A stretch of 47,507 bases of DNA, from IMG/VR virus record IMGVR_UViG_3300025128_000074, positions 1 through 47,507 of that record; one strand, 5' to 3'. The DNA comes from a virus. Positions 7,214 through 16,798 of the stretch are shown here, one piece after another. Both the position numbers and the translations under genes were made by a program. Under the pieces are notes generated by a model. It was not told where the DNA came from. It worked only from the letters and a program-made list of their open reading frames with translations, and did not search any database. Within the stretch, counting starts at the first letter, position 1; each line of letters starts with the position of its first letter.

Positions 7214-10200
7214 TCATTCCCCCTCCACAATTTCGCTGAAGCTCACCCCAAGGTGCGCCTCGACTGCTGCCACTAATTCCTCCATGCGGATCGTTACGCT
7301 TTTGCCTGTCTTGGTGTTGTTGGACTTATAAACCCACTTGCCATCTTCATGCGACGAGAGCGTGGTGCGATTGCGGTCATCATCCATACACTTCAATTCT
7401 CCACCCTCGGCATAGATGACAGCCTCGTTGCTTGTCTCGTTGCCGATGGCACTTGAGTTTTTAATATGGATCGCCCCGTCCCAAGTCTCCCCCGCATGAG
7501 TCGCACCGTTCACCCGAAGGTTGGTGTTGGTGTTTATGGCTACATCACAAAGGCCCGTAAAACGAGTGTGACCCTCGACAAATAATTTGTATCCAGACGG
7601 GTTGGTGGTTCCGATGCCGCAATTTCCGCTGGAGTCAATCGTCATCCGAACTTCATCGTCCGTTTTGAATTTCAAATAGTCCCCGGTGTTGCTTCCGTAA
7701 ATTCTTGCCTTCGTCCCGCCCCACTCCAACACTTGATCGCCGTCCAGCCGAATCGCCCCACTAAACGTAGCACTAGTACCTGTCAGCGCACCTGTGAATG
7801 AACCCGTGTTGGCGTACAACCCATTCCAACGCAGAGAGGTTGTCCCAAGGTCGTAGCCAAGATTTGATAACGGTGTCGTTGTTCCTGACTGAATGCCGCC
7901 GCTGATAGCCGCATCACCGTCAACATAAGTGTCACCGTTGACATATAGTTTCCAGTTACCGGGGCTGGTTGTTCCGATCCCGACGTTACCTGTTACAAAA
8001 TGAAACTGAGTTCCTTCAAATGCGAGAGGCGCACCAGCACCAGCGTCCGTGACAGAAAATAAATTCATATTCCCACCACGGGTTCCGATTCTTAAATTAT
8101 CATTTGTAGCATCACTAATATCAAGTATAGCATTTGGCGCAGCAGTCCCTATTCCGACATTGCCGTCTCCCTTAATCGTCAGTCGGGGAAGATCACTTGT
8201 ATAGAACTTGAGATGCCCTGTGGTGTTGGCTCCGTTACCCGATATGAAGGAATAATTTCCACTCCAATGAATGTTTTGATCTGTAGTTATATAAAGGTCA
8301 TCAGTAAATGTAGTTTGACCGCTGAATGTGGCGTTACCCGTTGATGCCGCAAGTACAAGTTTTGGGTTAGCCCAATCGTTGCTAACTATAAACCTCATCG
8401 CTCCAGATGAACGGATAGCTAGGTCTGCGTCTGGAGTACTACTAGCCGCAACCTTGGACGAGCTTCCTATTAACCCTGATGAAGTAGAACCGTTTTTGTA
8501 ATGGATATAATCCCTAACTGTTGTTATGCCATTTACGTCAAGGGTTGTTGCTGGCGCAGCAGTCCCTATGCCGACTTCGCCGTGGACGTTAATCTGCAAG
8601 CGTTTCGTTAACGAAGATGTTCCTGTCGCTAAATCTATTGTCGAACCACCTAATTGAATTGGCGTGAATGTGTTAGCAGCATCATTCGCAGCTACTAATT
8701 CCATTTCGGTTCCGTTTGACCTAATCCAAGTGTTTAAATTGGTTCCGTTATTAACATGAAACTTGGCTTCAGGCGCAGCAGTCCCGATGCCGACTTTGCC
8801 GTCTTCGTCCAACACAAACTGAGTTGCCCCACCCGCACCTAAATATAATTTGTCATCATCGTGGTTGTATTCTATACGCCCCTTGTAGGCCGCTGATCCG
8901 CTCGTTCCGTCAGCAAAAGCAATCGCTCCTGTATGGGAAGTTCCAGAGGCTATCGTCATGCCTACATTAGTAGACCCATTTATGACCAAGTTTGAACCAC
9001 TAGCCCAATAGCCTCCCGGCGCGGTTGTCCCGATACCGACTTTGCCGTCATTTTTGAGGACTAGCGCGGCAGTTCCAGTAGTATCAGCAGGCACTCCATC
9101 TTTGGCATTGGAGACAATAAAATTTAGGTCGCCCCAGCCAGTTCCACCATTTCCAATTGACCAGTTACGGGTAGCTGTATTTCCGCTGGTGTCGGTTAGG
9201 TAAATTTTGGCCATACCAGCCCAAGTGTTGGTGTTGCCTTTAATGTCTAGACTAGCCCCCGGCGCAGCAGTCCCGATGCCGACTTTGCCGTCAGATAGAA
9301 TAACAATACCATTGTTAGCGTTACCATTAGTAAATAATTTTAGAGAATGCGCTCCAAGCGTACCAATGGTTGCTAGAGCATTTCCAGCCGCAGCTACCAA
9401 TGATGTTGAGCTTGATTCCGCCCTAAAAATAGCTCCATGTGCATCATTCTGATAAGCATGAACAGTTAAAGCGTTAGCGTTCCAACCAGTACCCGTTGGC
9501 GCAGTAGTCCCGATGCCGACATTGCCGTTAGCATCTATTCTCATCGACTCCCCATCCGTTCCTTGCGAATGGAAAGCTAGATGGCCACCAGAACCAGACT
9601 TACCATAGATCAAAGGAATGTCTGCCCCAGCTGTGCCCCCCCAAGTTAGATTGTATTCGCTCCGTAAATTTAGACTACCGTAAACATCCAGCTTAACCGC
9701 TGGCGCATCAGTCCCGATACCGACATTGCCGTCAGGCTGAATACGCATTCTTTCGTTCCCTAAAGCGTCACCTCCAGTCACACTAGCGTTTACAGCATGG
9801 AAGGTAATGCCAGCGTTATACTTCATCTTAATGGCTCGGTAGCCGTTAGAAGAGGTTGACCTTACCTTCGTTGCGCTTCCATTAACATAAACATTACTTC
9901 CAATAACCAATGAATAGTGGCTGCTCTCCTCGCCTAGCCCACTCCAAGTCCCCCACCTCATATGCTCAACACCCGTTCCGCCTAAATCTAATTTGACTCT
10001 TGGCGAAGTAGTCCCGACGCCAACATTGCCGCCCAGCGGGTTAATAATCAGCGGGTAATATGCGGTTGGATTTGCACTCACATCTTTATGTCGTGTTTGC
10101 ATCCATGCAGTTCCCGATCCAGCGGTGTTAACCCCAGCATCAAGCGTAATATGCGCTCCCTCTAAAGAAAACGCGCCGACTCTGGTGGTAGTCCCCGCAG

Positions 10201-13200
10201 GATCATCTCCACCATAATTTAACTTTAATAATACGTCTGGATCAGTTTCGCCGATGCCGACTTTGCCGTTTGTATCTATAGCAACTTGAGTAGTTCCGCC
10301 ATCGGTAAATTTAAATCCTGCTGAAGCATTAAACCGCAATATAGTTCCTGAAGAGTTGCCCTCTATCATGGCGTTAGAGCCGCCAAACTTAAGACCCCAA
10401 TCCGAGTCCATCAGAATACTACCGCTACTAACGTGCAACTTCTCTGTTGGCGCAGTAGTACCGATGCCGACTTGGCCGTTTTGCTTAAACCTTATTACCT
10501 CCCCGTTTGTATTTATAGTTACGTCATTGGAAGTATCTGATGCCCCCCTCATGGAGCCGTAATTACTATTGTTGCTGTTTCTAAATATTAACCAGTTGCC
10601 ACCTTTTATTTGTATCTTGCCATTAACGTCTAGTTTTTCTCCCGGCGTTTCAGTACCAATACCGACATTTCCCGAATCCAGAACCGTGATCCCCTTTACG
10701 AACCCACCCGTGTTATCTACAATGCCGATCTTCGCCCAGCGTGTATCGTTAGCATCGCTCCTCAATAACTGTATGCCCCCTCCATAGCCTCCGTTCCAAA
10801 TGGTTCTGGTTGTGGCATTGCCAGACATCAAGATGTTACCGTTAACATCCAGTTTTGCATTAGTGTGAGGCGCAGAAGTCCCGATACCGACACTCCCGTC
10901 GCTCAGGATGGTTGCTTTTACAGTACCATTTGTTCCTAAATGCAAGGAACGCGCACCAGTACCTCCTACTACCGTCGCATAGGCTGACGATCCCGAAATG
11001 ACTGCTGTCCCCGAACTTGAATCTCTATAAAAATAACTTGTTCCGCCAGTATTGGATGTTTGGAAACCTGCACGATTAGTTCCTGTGTTAGATTGAACAT
11101 ATACATCTCCAGCAGCCTGCCTTATATCAAGCGCGTAACCCGGCGTAATGTGTCCGATGCCGACTTTGCCATCTTGTTTTATAGTAAATGCCGCATCAGC
11201 ATCATTAGCACTAGCGGGGATAATAAAGAAGTTATCATCGTTGCCGTTGTTCCTTATTTGCCATTTATGAGCAGTCCCTCTATAAAAATCTATACCAATA
11301 TCATTATTACCAGTAGCAGACTCCAACTTAATCATCGCAGAAGCAGGGCTATAAACATGAAATATATTGGTTGGCGCAGTAGTCCCGATACCGACATTAT
11401 CTGCATCTAATATAATTTTCCCGCCTGTCCCGCCAGCAAGAAAAGTGGTGAGCATAAGGTTTGAATTTCGGCTCTCTATTATGTTTGCCCATATACCAGA
11501 ACTCGTTCCTCGTCCAGTAGTAAAAGCAGAGCTTTCAGCTTGTACTATTTTGAATTGTTCAGAAGTGCTTGTACCAGAACGCAGGCTTGCAAGTATTGGG
11601 TTTACCCCTTGGCTTCTTAAAGTTAATAAGGATGATGGCGCAGCAGTCCCGATACCGACTTTGCCGTCACCAAGCACTCGCATCAATTCGCCATTGTCCT
11701 TGTTCCGAACACTCAATGCATAATTTCCAGAATCATCTCCCGCCTTTATAACAACTCCATAACTTCCAGTTGCGTGACTATTCTCAAATTGAGCGGCTAC
11801 ATTGTTGTTAAGGTTGGTTAGTACATTAAGCCGCGTGGCTCCCGGCGAAGTAGTCCCAATGCCGACATTGCCGCCTGTGAAATATGAATCCTCCCAACTA
11901 CTGATATAAACCTTGGTAGTTGTGTACTCTTGCAAAGCCAGAATGCCTCTGCCCCAGTTGTGTCTAATGTCAACAGCATTATACGCGGTGAGCTGTGATC
12001 TTCCGAAAAATTGAGCTATTGTTCCTGCACCATCTGTAGGTTCTAAAACAGTTAGAGGTGCTGTGGGGGCTGTGTGACCGATGCCGACATTGCCGCCTGT
12101 GAAAAATGAGTTTCCGTATGTTCTGAAATTGACTTTTTCAACACCGCCGCTTTTCCCTACAACGAAACCTCCGCTATCTGATGACCCAATTTCAAAGTAG
12201 TCACCAGCATTGTAGTAAGACCTGATTCTGCCAACGACATCTAATTTTTGTCCCGGCGAAGTAGTGCCGATGCCGACTTTTCCGCCATAAGTACTATCAG
12301 TACCTACGAAAAGCGCTGTTGTTGATCCGTCTTGTAAAGAGATACCGCCATCTCCATCGTTCCTGATAAGTGCGCCACCCGACGCTGCCGTGTTAATTCG
12401 CCATTCCCTATAGCCTAGATAATTAGCTGCACCTGTATCAAATAAATATAAATTGCCTGTAACCCTAGCGGTTCCATTTACATGAAGTTTTTGGTCTGGC
12501 GCAGAAGTCCCGATGCCGACATTATTAGTGTCTCCCCGAATGACCAACGCATTAGCCCCCGTCCGTGTTTCCCACTCGAAGCCATAGTAACCGTAAGACC
12601 AAAATCCCTTTTCTAACGCTGCACCATTCCACTTCATCTTGGCATGAAGCGTTTGGCCAGAATCTAATGCAAATACTGCTCCACCAGCTAGGCTGACAGC
12701 ACCGCTAAACGTGGCTAGGTTGGATGCCCCAATTCTGATTGCCGCTGATTGGTTCCTGTAAATCCGCAACTCATCACCAGAGTTCCATATCTCGTGATAG
12801 TTTGTCGTGGATGGAATCCTCAACGATGAGGCTTGAGCGTAGTTCGTACTGACTACATAGTTTGCGTTAACGGTTCCGCTGAATGTGGCTGCTCCTGCCG
12901 TACTAATGGTTAGCTTTCCACCAATGCTCAAAGCGTCATCTGCATTCAGATTAAAATACCACTTGTTTGTTCCCTCCCTTTTAAACCACAACATTGTGGC
13001 AGCGGAGGAAGCGGAAGATGTGTTAGATGTGAGGATGTTGTCATTACTCGTAAACGTACCAGTAGTACCCGTCAGCGCACCGCTAAACGTGGCTGCTCCA
13101 GTTGAGCCATGTATAGTTAACCTGTCTGTGGAGTTAGTCTGTAGCTTTAAGTCTGACGGGCCATCCGTTCGTACTACCCCAGCAGCATTTTTGAATCCGA

Positions 13201-13966
13201 CAATGTTTTGGTTCCAGTAACCATATTGAGTTCCACCAGAAAAAATTGTTACCTGATTGTTTGTTGTGGTGAATTTTCCAGATGAGGCTTCAAGCGCACC
13301 GCCGAATATACCTACCCCCGTAGCCCTAAATGTTCCCGCCACATCCAAGGTGTAGTCAGGCCCGTTGTCTCCTATCCCAACCCGACCCGTAGTGGACAAG
13401 AACAGTTGATTGTAGTTTGCGTTTTTAGCCCGAAACTCAAGGTGTTTGTTGTCGGCATTAGCGGCCCTCGTTATAATAGCTGAGTCATTCCCGCCAGAGT
13501 GGGAGGTTTGTATTTGGTAATTAGTAGTCCCTGCCGTCAGAACCCCACTAAACGTAGCACTTGTACCCGTCAGCGCACCCGTGAGTGTGCCGCCAGTTGC
13601 ATTTATGTTTCCCTCAAATGTCGCTGATCCAGTATCAGACAGAGTTAAGGCTAATGTTGAATCTGCTAAAAATTTTAAATCTTGATTGTTGTAGTTTGGA
13701 TAAATCCCCCAAGTGTTGTCCGTGCCAGAAGTGTTGGTTAGCGTTAGTTTAGAACTAGCATTATCGGCTCCTGTTATTGATAAAGGGCCAGTTAGATCGC
13801 CCCCTGTTTTGCGGAGGAAAGAGTCGGTCAACTCAACATTGCTGCTTCCGTTGCCGACCCAGACCTTGCTATCAACCGTGTTAATACCAAGCTCGCCACT
13901 AGAGAGGTTAGTGGATGGATCAACTCCAGTAGAGTTGGAGTGCTTGATTTTAATCGTGTTGGCCAT
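7214..13966 (-). CDS. very long tail fibre with 22 GIGT repeats
   Basis: A 2,250-residue protein built from repeats. I count 22 copies of a VGIGTTAP-like core followed by a short strand of the KLDV/NG type, spaced about 50-130 residues apart. Between them are many copies of an ATFSGALTG-type strand. The start (MANTIKIKHSNST) is typical of marine and environmental phage fibre proteins and is shared with the next upstream gene. The C-terminal 100 residues contain an ELKCMDDD element and a helical end and may be the trimer tip or receptor-binding part. I see no S74 intramolecular chaperone signature and no enzyme motif. At DNA level the repeats share near-identical blocks of 15-20 bases, which would allow recombination and length change. 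The gene start overlaps the stop of the upstream fibre gene by one base (TAATG). Confidence 0.88.
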   Translation of the reverse strand: MANTIKIKHSNSTGVDPSTNLSSGELGINTVDSKVWVGNGSSNVELTDSFLRKTGGDLTGPLSITGADNASSKLTLTNTSGTDNTWGIYPNYNNQDLKFLADSTLALTLSDTGSATFEGNINATGGTLTGALTGTSATFSGVLTAGTTNYQIQTSHSGGNDSAIITRAANADNKHLEFRAKNANYNQLFLSTTGRVGIGDNGPDYTLDVAGTFRATGVGIFGGALEASSGKFTTTNNQVTIFSGGTQYGYWNQNIVGFKNAAGVVRTDGPSDLKLQTNSTDRLTIHGSTGAATFSGALTGTTGTFTSNDNILTSNTSSASSAATMLWFKREGTNKWYFNLNADDALSIGGKLTISTAGAATFSGTVNANYVVSTNYAQASSLRIPSTTNYHEIWNSGDELRIYRNQSAAIRIGASNLATFSGAVSLAGGAVFALDSGQTLHAKMKWNGAALEKGFWSYGYYGFEWETRTGANALVIRGDTNNVGIGTSAPDQKLHVNGTARVTGNLYLFDTGAANYLGYREWRINTAASGGALIRNDGDGGISLQDGSTTALFVGTDSTYGGKVGIGTTSPGQKLDVVGRIRSYYNAGDYFEIGSSDSGGFVVGKSGGVEKVNFRTYGNSFFTGGNVGIGHTAPTAPLTVLEPTDGAGTIAQFFGRSQLTAYNAVDIRHNWGRGILALQEYTTTKVYISSWEDSYFTGGNVGIGTTSPGATRLNVLTNLNNNVAAQFENSHATGSYGVVIKAGDDSGNYALSVRNKDNGELMRVLGDGKVGIGTAAPSSLLTLRSQGVNPILASLRSGTSTSEQFKIVQAESSAFTTGRGTSSGIWANIIESRNSNLMLTTFLAGGTGGKIILDADNVGIGTTAPTNIFHVYSPASAMIKLESATGNNDIGIDFYRGTAHKWQIRNNGNDDNFFIIPASANDADAAFTIKQDGKVGIGHITPGYALDIRQAAGDVYVQSNTGTNRAGFQTSNTGGTSYFYRDSSSGTAVISGSSAYATVVGGTGARSLHLGTNGTVKATILSDGSVGIGTSAPHTNAKLDVNGNILMSGNATTRTIWNGGYGGGIQLLRSDANDTRWAKIGIVDNTGGFVKGITVLDSGNVGIGTETPGEKLDVNGKIQIKGGNWLIFRNSNNSNYGSMRGASDTSNDVTINTNGEVIRFKQNGQVGIGTTAPTEKLHVSSGSILMDSDWGLKFGGSNAMIEGNSSGTILRFNASAGFKFTDGGTTQVAIDTNGKVGIGETDPDVLLKLNYGGDDPAGTTTRVGAFSLEGAHITLDAGVNTAGSGTAWMQTRHKDVSANPTAYYPLIINPLGGNVGVGTTSPRVKLDLGGTGVEHMRWGTWSGLGEESSHYSLVIGSNVYVNGSATKVRSTSSNGYRAIKMKYNAGITFHAVNASVTGGDALGNERMRIQPDGNVGIGTDAPAVKLDVYGSLNLRSEYNLTWGGTAGADIPLIYGKSGSGGHLAFHSQGTDGESMRIDANGNVGIGTTAPTGTGWNANALTVHAYQNDAHGAIFRAESSSTSLVAAAGNALATIGTLGAHSLKLFTNGNANNGIVILSDGKVGIGTAAPGASLDIKGNTNTWAGMAKIYLTDTSGNTATRNWSIGNGGTGWGDLNFIVSNAKDGVPADTTGTAALVLKNDGKVGIGTTAPGGYWASGSNLVINGSTNVGMTIASGTSHTGAIAFADGTSGSAAYKGRIEYNHDDDKLYLGAGGATQFVLDEDGKVGIGTAAPEAKFHVNNGTNLNTWIRSNGTEMELVAANDAANTFTPIQLGGSTIDLATGTSSLTKRLQINVHGEVGIGTAAPATTLDVNGITTVRDYIHYKNGSTSSGLIGSSSKVAASSTPDADLAIRSSGAMRFIVSNDWANPKLVLAASTGNATFSGQTTFTDDLYITTDQNIHWSGNYSFISGNGANTTGHLKFYTSDLPRLTIKGDGNVGIGTAAPNAILDISDATNDNLRIGTRGGNMNLFSVTDAGAGAPLAFEGTQFHFVTGNVGIGTTSPGNWKLYVNGDTYVDGDAAISGGIQSGTTTPLSNLGYDLGTTSLRWNGLYANTGSFTGALTGTSATFSGAIRLDGDQVLEWGGTKARIYGSNTGDYLKFKTDDEVRMTIDSSGNCGIGTTNPSGYKLFVEGHTRFTGLCDVAINTNTNLRVNGATHAGETWDGAIHIKNSSAIGNETSNEAVIYAEGGELKCMDDDRNRTTLSSHEDGKWVYKSNNTKTGKSVTIRMEELVAAVEAHLGVSFSEIVEGE

Positions 13967-14721
13967 TAGCTCAACGTGCCGCCATCAATTGTTGTGTTTG
14001 CAAACGTAACCCCAAACATATTTGTCTGAGAGTTCGTTTTTTGGGTTGAGCTTAACCCTTGGTTGCTGACATCGATCCGCAAACGGTTGCCCAAGGATGT
14101 GTTTATAGTTGAGCTAAAACTTGCATCGTCACCAAGTGCCGCTGCCAACTCGTTAAGCGTGTCCAATGCAGCCGGAGCAGAATCAATCAACTCACCTAAC
14201 TCGGTTTGCACATAAGCCGTTGTTGCAATCCTAGTGGAGTTGTCGTTTGAACTCGGTGTCGGTGCAGTCGGTGTTCCCGTCAGGTCTGGATCATCAATCA
14301 GCCCGTCAGCATAGGTTTTGTTTACTCCATCTGTGCCAGCAGTCGGAGTTGCAAGGTTTACGATCTTGTTGCTGTTGATACTGACATTGCCTGACGGTGC
14401 GGTAATATCATCCAAGTCAGGCAACCGTGCCGCCGCAACAGTTCCGCTTGATATGTTTGAACCGTTCAGCGAAGTAAGAGCCGCACCATTACCAGTAAAC
14501 ACATTACTGGCACTATTCATGGTCTTTGCCCCCGAAACAATTTGGGTTGTGCCTAGAGTTGTAAAGTAACCCCGTCCACCTACCTCAATGTTTGAAACAG
14601 ATGACCCTTCACCGATCCAGAGAATGTCATCATGCTCGTTGTGCAGCACCTCGCCTCTGGACAGAGTAACCCCTGACATATTGGTGGTGCTTTTCCGTTT
14701 AAGTTGAATCGTGTTTGCCAT
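13966..14721 (-). CDS. tail fibre protein, N-terminal/adaptor-type
   Basis: A 251-residue protein starting MANTIQLKRKST, similar in its first 30 residues to the giant fibre encoded next. It carries two segments common in phage fibre proteins: DLTGTPTAPTPSSNDNST followed by RIATTAYVQ near residues 145-180, and an APAALDTLNELAAALGDD stretch near residues 185-205. The C-terminus ends in an NTTIDGGTLS-like strand seen also in the 71-residue neighbour. It most likely forms trimers in the fibre base or a short fibre. The start overlaps the upstream stop and the stop overlaps the downstream start (both TAATG), so stoichiometry with the neighbouring fibre proteins may be set by coupling. Confidence 0.75.
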   Translation of the reverse strand: MANTIQLKRKSTTNMSGVTLSRGEVLHNEHDDILWIGEGSSVSNIEVGGRGYFTTLGTTQIVSGAKTMNSASNVFTGNGAALTSLNGSNISSGTVAAARLPDLDDITAPSGNVSINSNKIVNLATPTAGTDGVNKTYADGLIDDPDLTGTPTAPTPSSNDNSTRIATTAYVQTELGELIDSAPAALDTLNELAAALGDDASFSSTINTSLGNRLRIDVSNQGLSSTQKTNSQTNMFGVTFANTTIDGGTLS

Positions 14722-14936
14722 TAGACAAGTCCTCCATCCATTGTTTTATTTGTTAAAGTCTGTGTGTTCACATCTGTTGTGACCACTTCCCAACTGCTAC
14801 CAGCCGAGACATTAAAATCTCCATCGTAAGCAACCCCGCCAGCAACAGCAGAGGGTAAGTCGTTTTCAAGTTTCATATTCTTAATATTCGCTCCCGTCTG
14901 GAAGTCGTGTGTTACATATATCTTTTTAGATGCCAT
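14721..14936 (-). CDS. short fibre-associated protein
   Basis: A 71-residue protein beginning MASKKIYVTHDFQ and ending TLTNKTMDGGLV, a strand pattern found at the ends of fibre repeat modules. It is too short to be a complete fibre. It is held by one-base TAATG overlaps on both sides, so it is translated together with the two flanking fibre genes. It may be a fibre chaperone or a linker subunit, or a remnant of a longer fibre gene that was split. Nothing in the sequence chooses between these. Confidence 0.6.
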   Translation of the reverse strand: MASKKIYVTHDFQTGANIKNMKLENDLPSAVAGGVAYDGDFNVSAGSSWEVVTTDVNTQTLTNKTMDGGLV

Positions 14937-15652
14937 TACTTCGCCACTATTCTCGTTGAGATGCCTCGGTCACTAACATCCACCGATACATTGCTCGTTG
15001 AAGCTGTCACTTCTGCGTCGATCATCTCGTAAGTCCCAGCACTAACAACCTTGAAGACCGTGACATCGGGGATGTACCCAAATGTATGTGAAAACTCGGC
15101 AGGGTAGTTGCTGGTGTTAGGAACGAACTCAATGACCTTTGGGGCAGAGCTTGTGGTTGTTGTTTGGTCACCGTTGGTTGTGGTCGTTGCTTGATCTGGG
15201 TAAACGTGATTGTCTACGTTTGTATAATAAGCAGCGTTTTGGCTGTTTAGCAGAGTCGCATCATCGGCATTGGTTGCCTGATCTGCCGTCTCGGCCTTGA
15301 GGTTGCCGCTGCTGTCCCTTTGGGGGATTGCGTTTGAGCCGGTGCCGACCGGCACTTCAACCGGCGTGGTCGCGCCGCCGACGAGGGTCTTGCCCTTCTT
15401 CAAGTCGGAGCGCTTGAGCGCCTCCTCGTTCCTGTTGAAATATTCACCAGCCTTTGCCAGCGCGCGTTCCGTGATCTCGTCAAGATTCTTGAGGCGCAGC
15501 TTGCCGTCCTCCGCCAGATTGGCATCGCCGCTGATGGTGACGGGCGCGTATTTGCCATCGGCCTGCGCCACCATGAGCTGACCCACCTGGGCGGGAGCAA
15601 TCTTGGCCGGGCTGATCTTGGCAGCGCTGCTAATCTTTGCGTCAGTAATCAT
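14936..15652 (-). CDS. tail fibre/adhesin-like protein
   Basis: A 238-residue protein from ATG at 15650-15652, which overlaps the stop of the previous gene in TGATG. An in-frame start further upstream (15703) would lie well inside that gene, so I prefer 15652. The N-terminal part has Ala/Lys/Ile strands of the kind DAKISSAAKISPAKI. The middle holds a short charged helix (about residues 75-105), and residues about 125-180 are Asn/Thr/Asp-rich. The C-terminal 70 residues form a beta-rich domain ending SDRGISTRIVAK. The layout fits an accessory fibre or spike protein. No enzyme signature is visible. Confidence 0.65.
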   Translation of the reverse strand: MITDAKISSAAKISPAKIAPAQVGQLMVAQADGKYAPVTISGDANLAEDGKLRLKNLDEITERALAKAGEYFNRNEEALKRSDLKKGKTLVGGATTPVEVPVGTGSNAIPQRDSSGNLKAETADQATNADDATLLNSQNAAYYTNVDNHVYPDQATTTTNGDQTTTTSSAPKVIEFVPNTSNYPAEFSHTFGYIPDVTVFKVVSAGTYEMIDAEVTASTSNVSVDVSDRGISTRIVAK

Positions 15653-16797
15653 CAATAGAACCAGAGCTGGATGACAGTTGGGTTTATCGGGGTGTAGAAC
15701 CATCTGTTTGTGCCGTCGTCGTGATTTTGGTAAAACGTCACCTTCACATCCCGGTTGGCATCGATGGTTCCATTGTTTGCCGCTGGGACATCGGGGTTTG
15801 CTGCCGCGTTGTGTATTCCCGTTACAGCCATATAAATATCATTATGTTCGAACCAACCAAAACCCATGCACTTAACCGTATCTCCTGTTTCATAAATCCC
15901 GGCAGAAATACGAAATTCGTGATCGAGCACACCGGCCTCTCCGCTCCGAGTTATTTGCTCAACCCCGCTGCTCATCATGATTGTATAATTAGAAGCGACC
16001 AGCGCGCCGCCAGAATTATTATAGGCTCCGCCGGTTTGGCGGGCATAAATGAAAGCCTTCGGCATACACGGGTGCGCGCCGAACTTGAGCCGCGATCCCT
16101 CTGCATCGGCGTAGATGACCTGATTGGCTGCCGTCGGCTGGAGCGCCGCCACTTTTCCCTTGTACCCGTTAACCGTTATGGCGGGGTCGATGTCGATCAC
16201 TCCACCCCAGAAGTCGCTGGTGCTCTCCGCGATACCGCCGTCCGCCGCGATGCCGCCGCCCGGCGCGAACTTGCTGATGGTCACCCCGTAGTTTGAAAGC
16301 TCATTGTTGCCGACCGAATCATTGGCCATCATGGCCTTGACCACCGCGTCGTCCTTGATGGTCAGCGCGAAGTCATCGTCGCCCTGCGCTGTCACCTCCA
16401 CGGAGGAACCGGCGGAGAGCGCCTTGCTCTTGAGATCGTAAGTGCCTGTCCATGCCCCCTCCGAGACGGTTCCCGCCCCGATCAGAAACTGGTTGACCTT
16501 CCCGGCATACAGCTCGCCGTACTGTTTCTCGGTCGAGGTGAGGCCGCTCACCAGAATAACACCCTTGCCGTCGTCGTTGCCACCCTCGCCCGTGATCGCG
16601 GCCAAGCCCATCTTGGCGGCGGTGATGGAGGAGTCGGCGATGTTTGTTCCCGATACACTGTTGGCGGCGAGATCGTCCGACCCGACAGCGCCGCTGATGG
16701 CCACGCTGGGCTTGGCGGCGCTCCGCAGTTTCGCGAGTGTCACGGCTTCGTTGGCCGGGAACAGTTCGTTTGGTTGTACTGTGATTGATAATGGCAT
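15652..16797 (-). CDS. tail fibre protein
   Basis: A 381-residue protein following the nozzle gene with a one-base gap after its stop. The first 70 residues contain repeats of the SDDLAANSVSGTNIADSSITAAKM type, a pattern common in virion fibre and tail-spike stalks where ladders of short strands form a trimeric stalk. The middle (about residues 90-240) repeats similar units with more Asp and Gly. The C-terminal 130 residues look like a compact beta-sandwich with several Trp, Tyr and Cys residues and may be the head or receptor-binding domain. It shares its general composition with the three other fibre genes downstream. Confidence 0.7.
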   Translation of the reverse strand: MPLSITVQPNELFPANEAVTLAKLRSAAKPSVAISGAVGSDDLAANSVSGTNIADSSITAAKMGLAAITGEGGNDDGKGVILVSGLTSTEKQYGELYAGKVNQFLIGAGTVSEGAWTGTYDLKSKALSAGSSVEVTAQGDDDFALTIKDDAVVKAMMANDSVGNNELSNYGVTISKFAPGGGIAADGGIAESTSDFWGGVIDIDPAITVNGYKGKVAALQPTAANQVIYADAEGSRLKFGAHPCMPKAFIYARQTGGAYNNSGGALVASNYTIMMSSGVEQITRSGEAGVLDHEFRISAGIYETGDTVKCMGFGWFEHNDIYMAVTGIHNAAANPDVPAANNGTIDANRDVKVTFYQNHDDGTNRWFYTPINPTVIQLWFY

Positions 16798-16798
16798 C

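Noticed and set aside
7214-13966. Many regularly spaced DNA repeats, first suspected as a CRISPR-like array
   Set aside because: The repeats are in frame, vary in sequence, and encode the VGIGT units of a continuous 2,250-residue protein.
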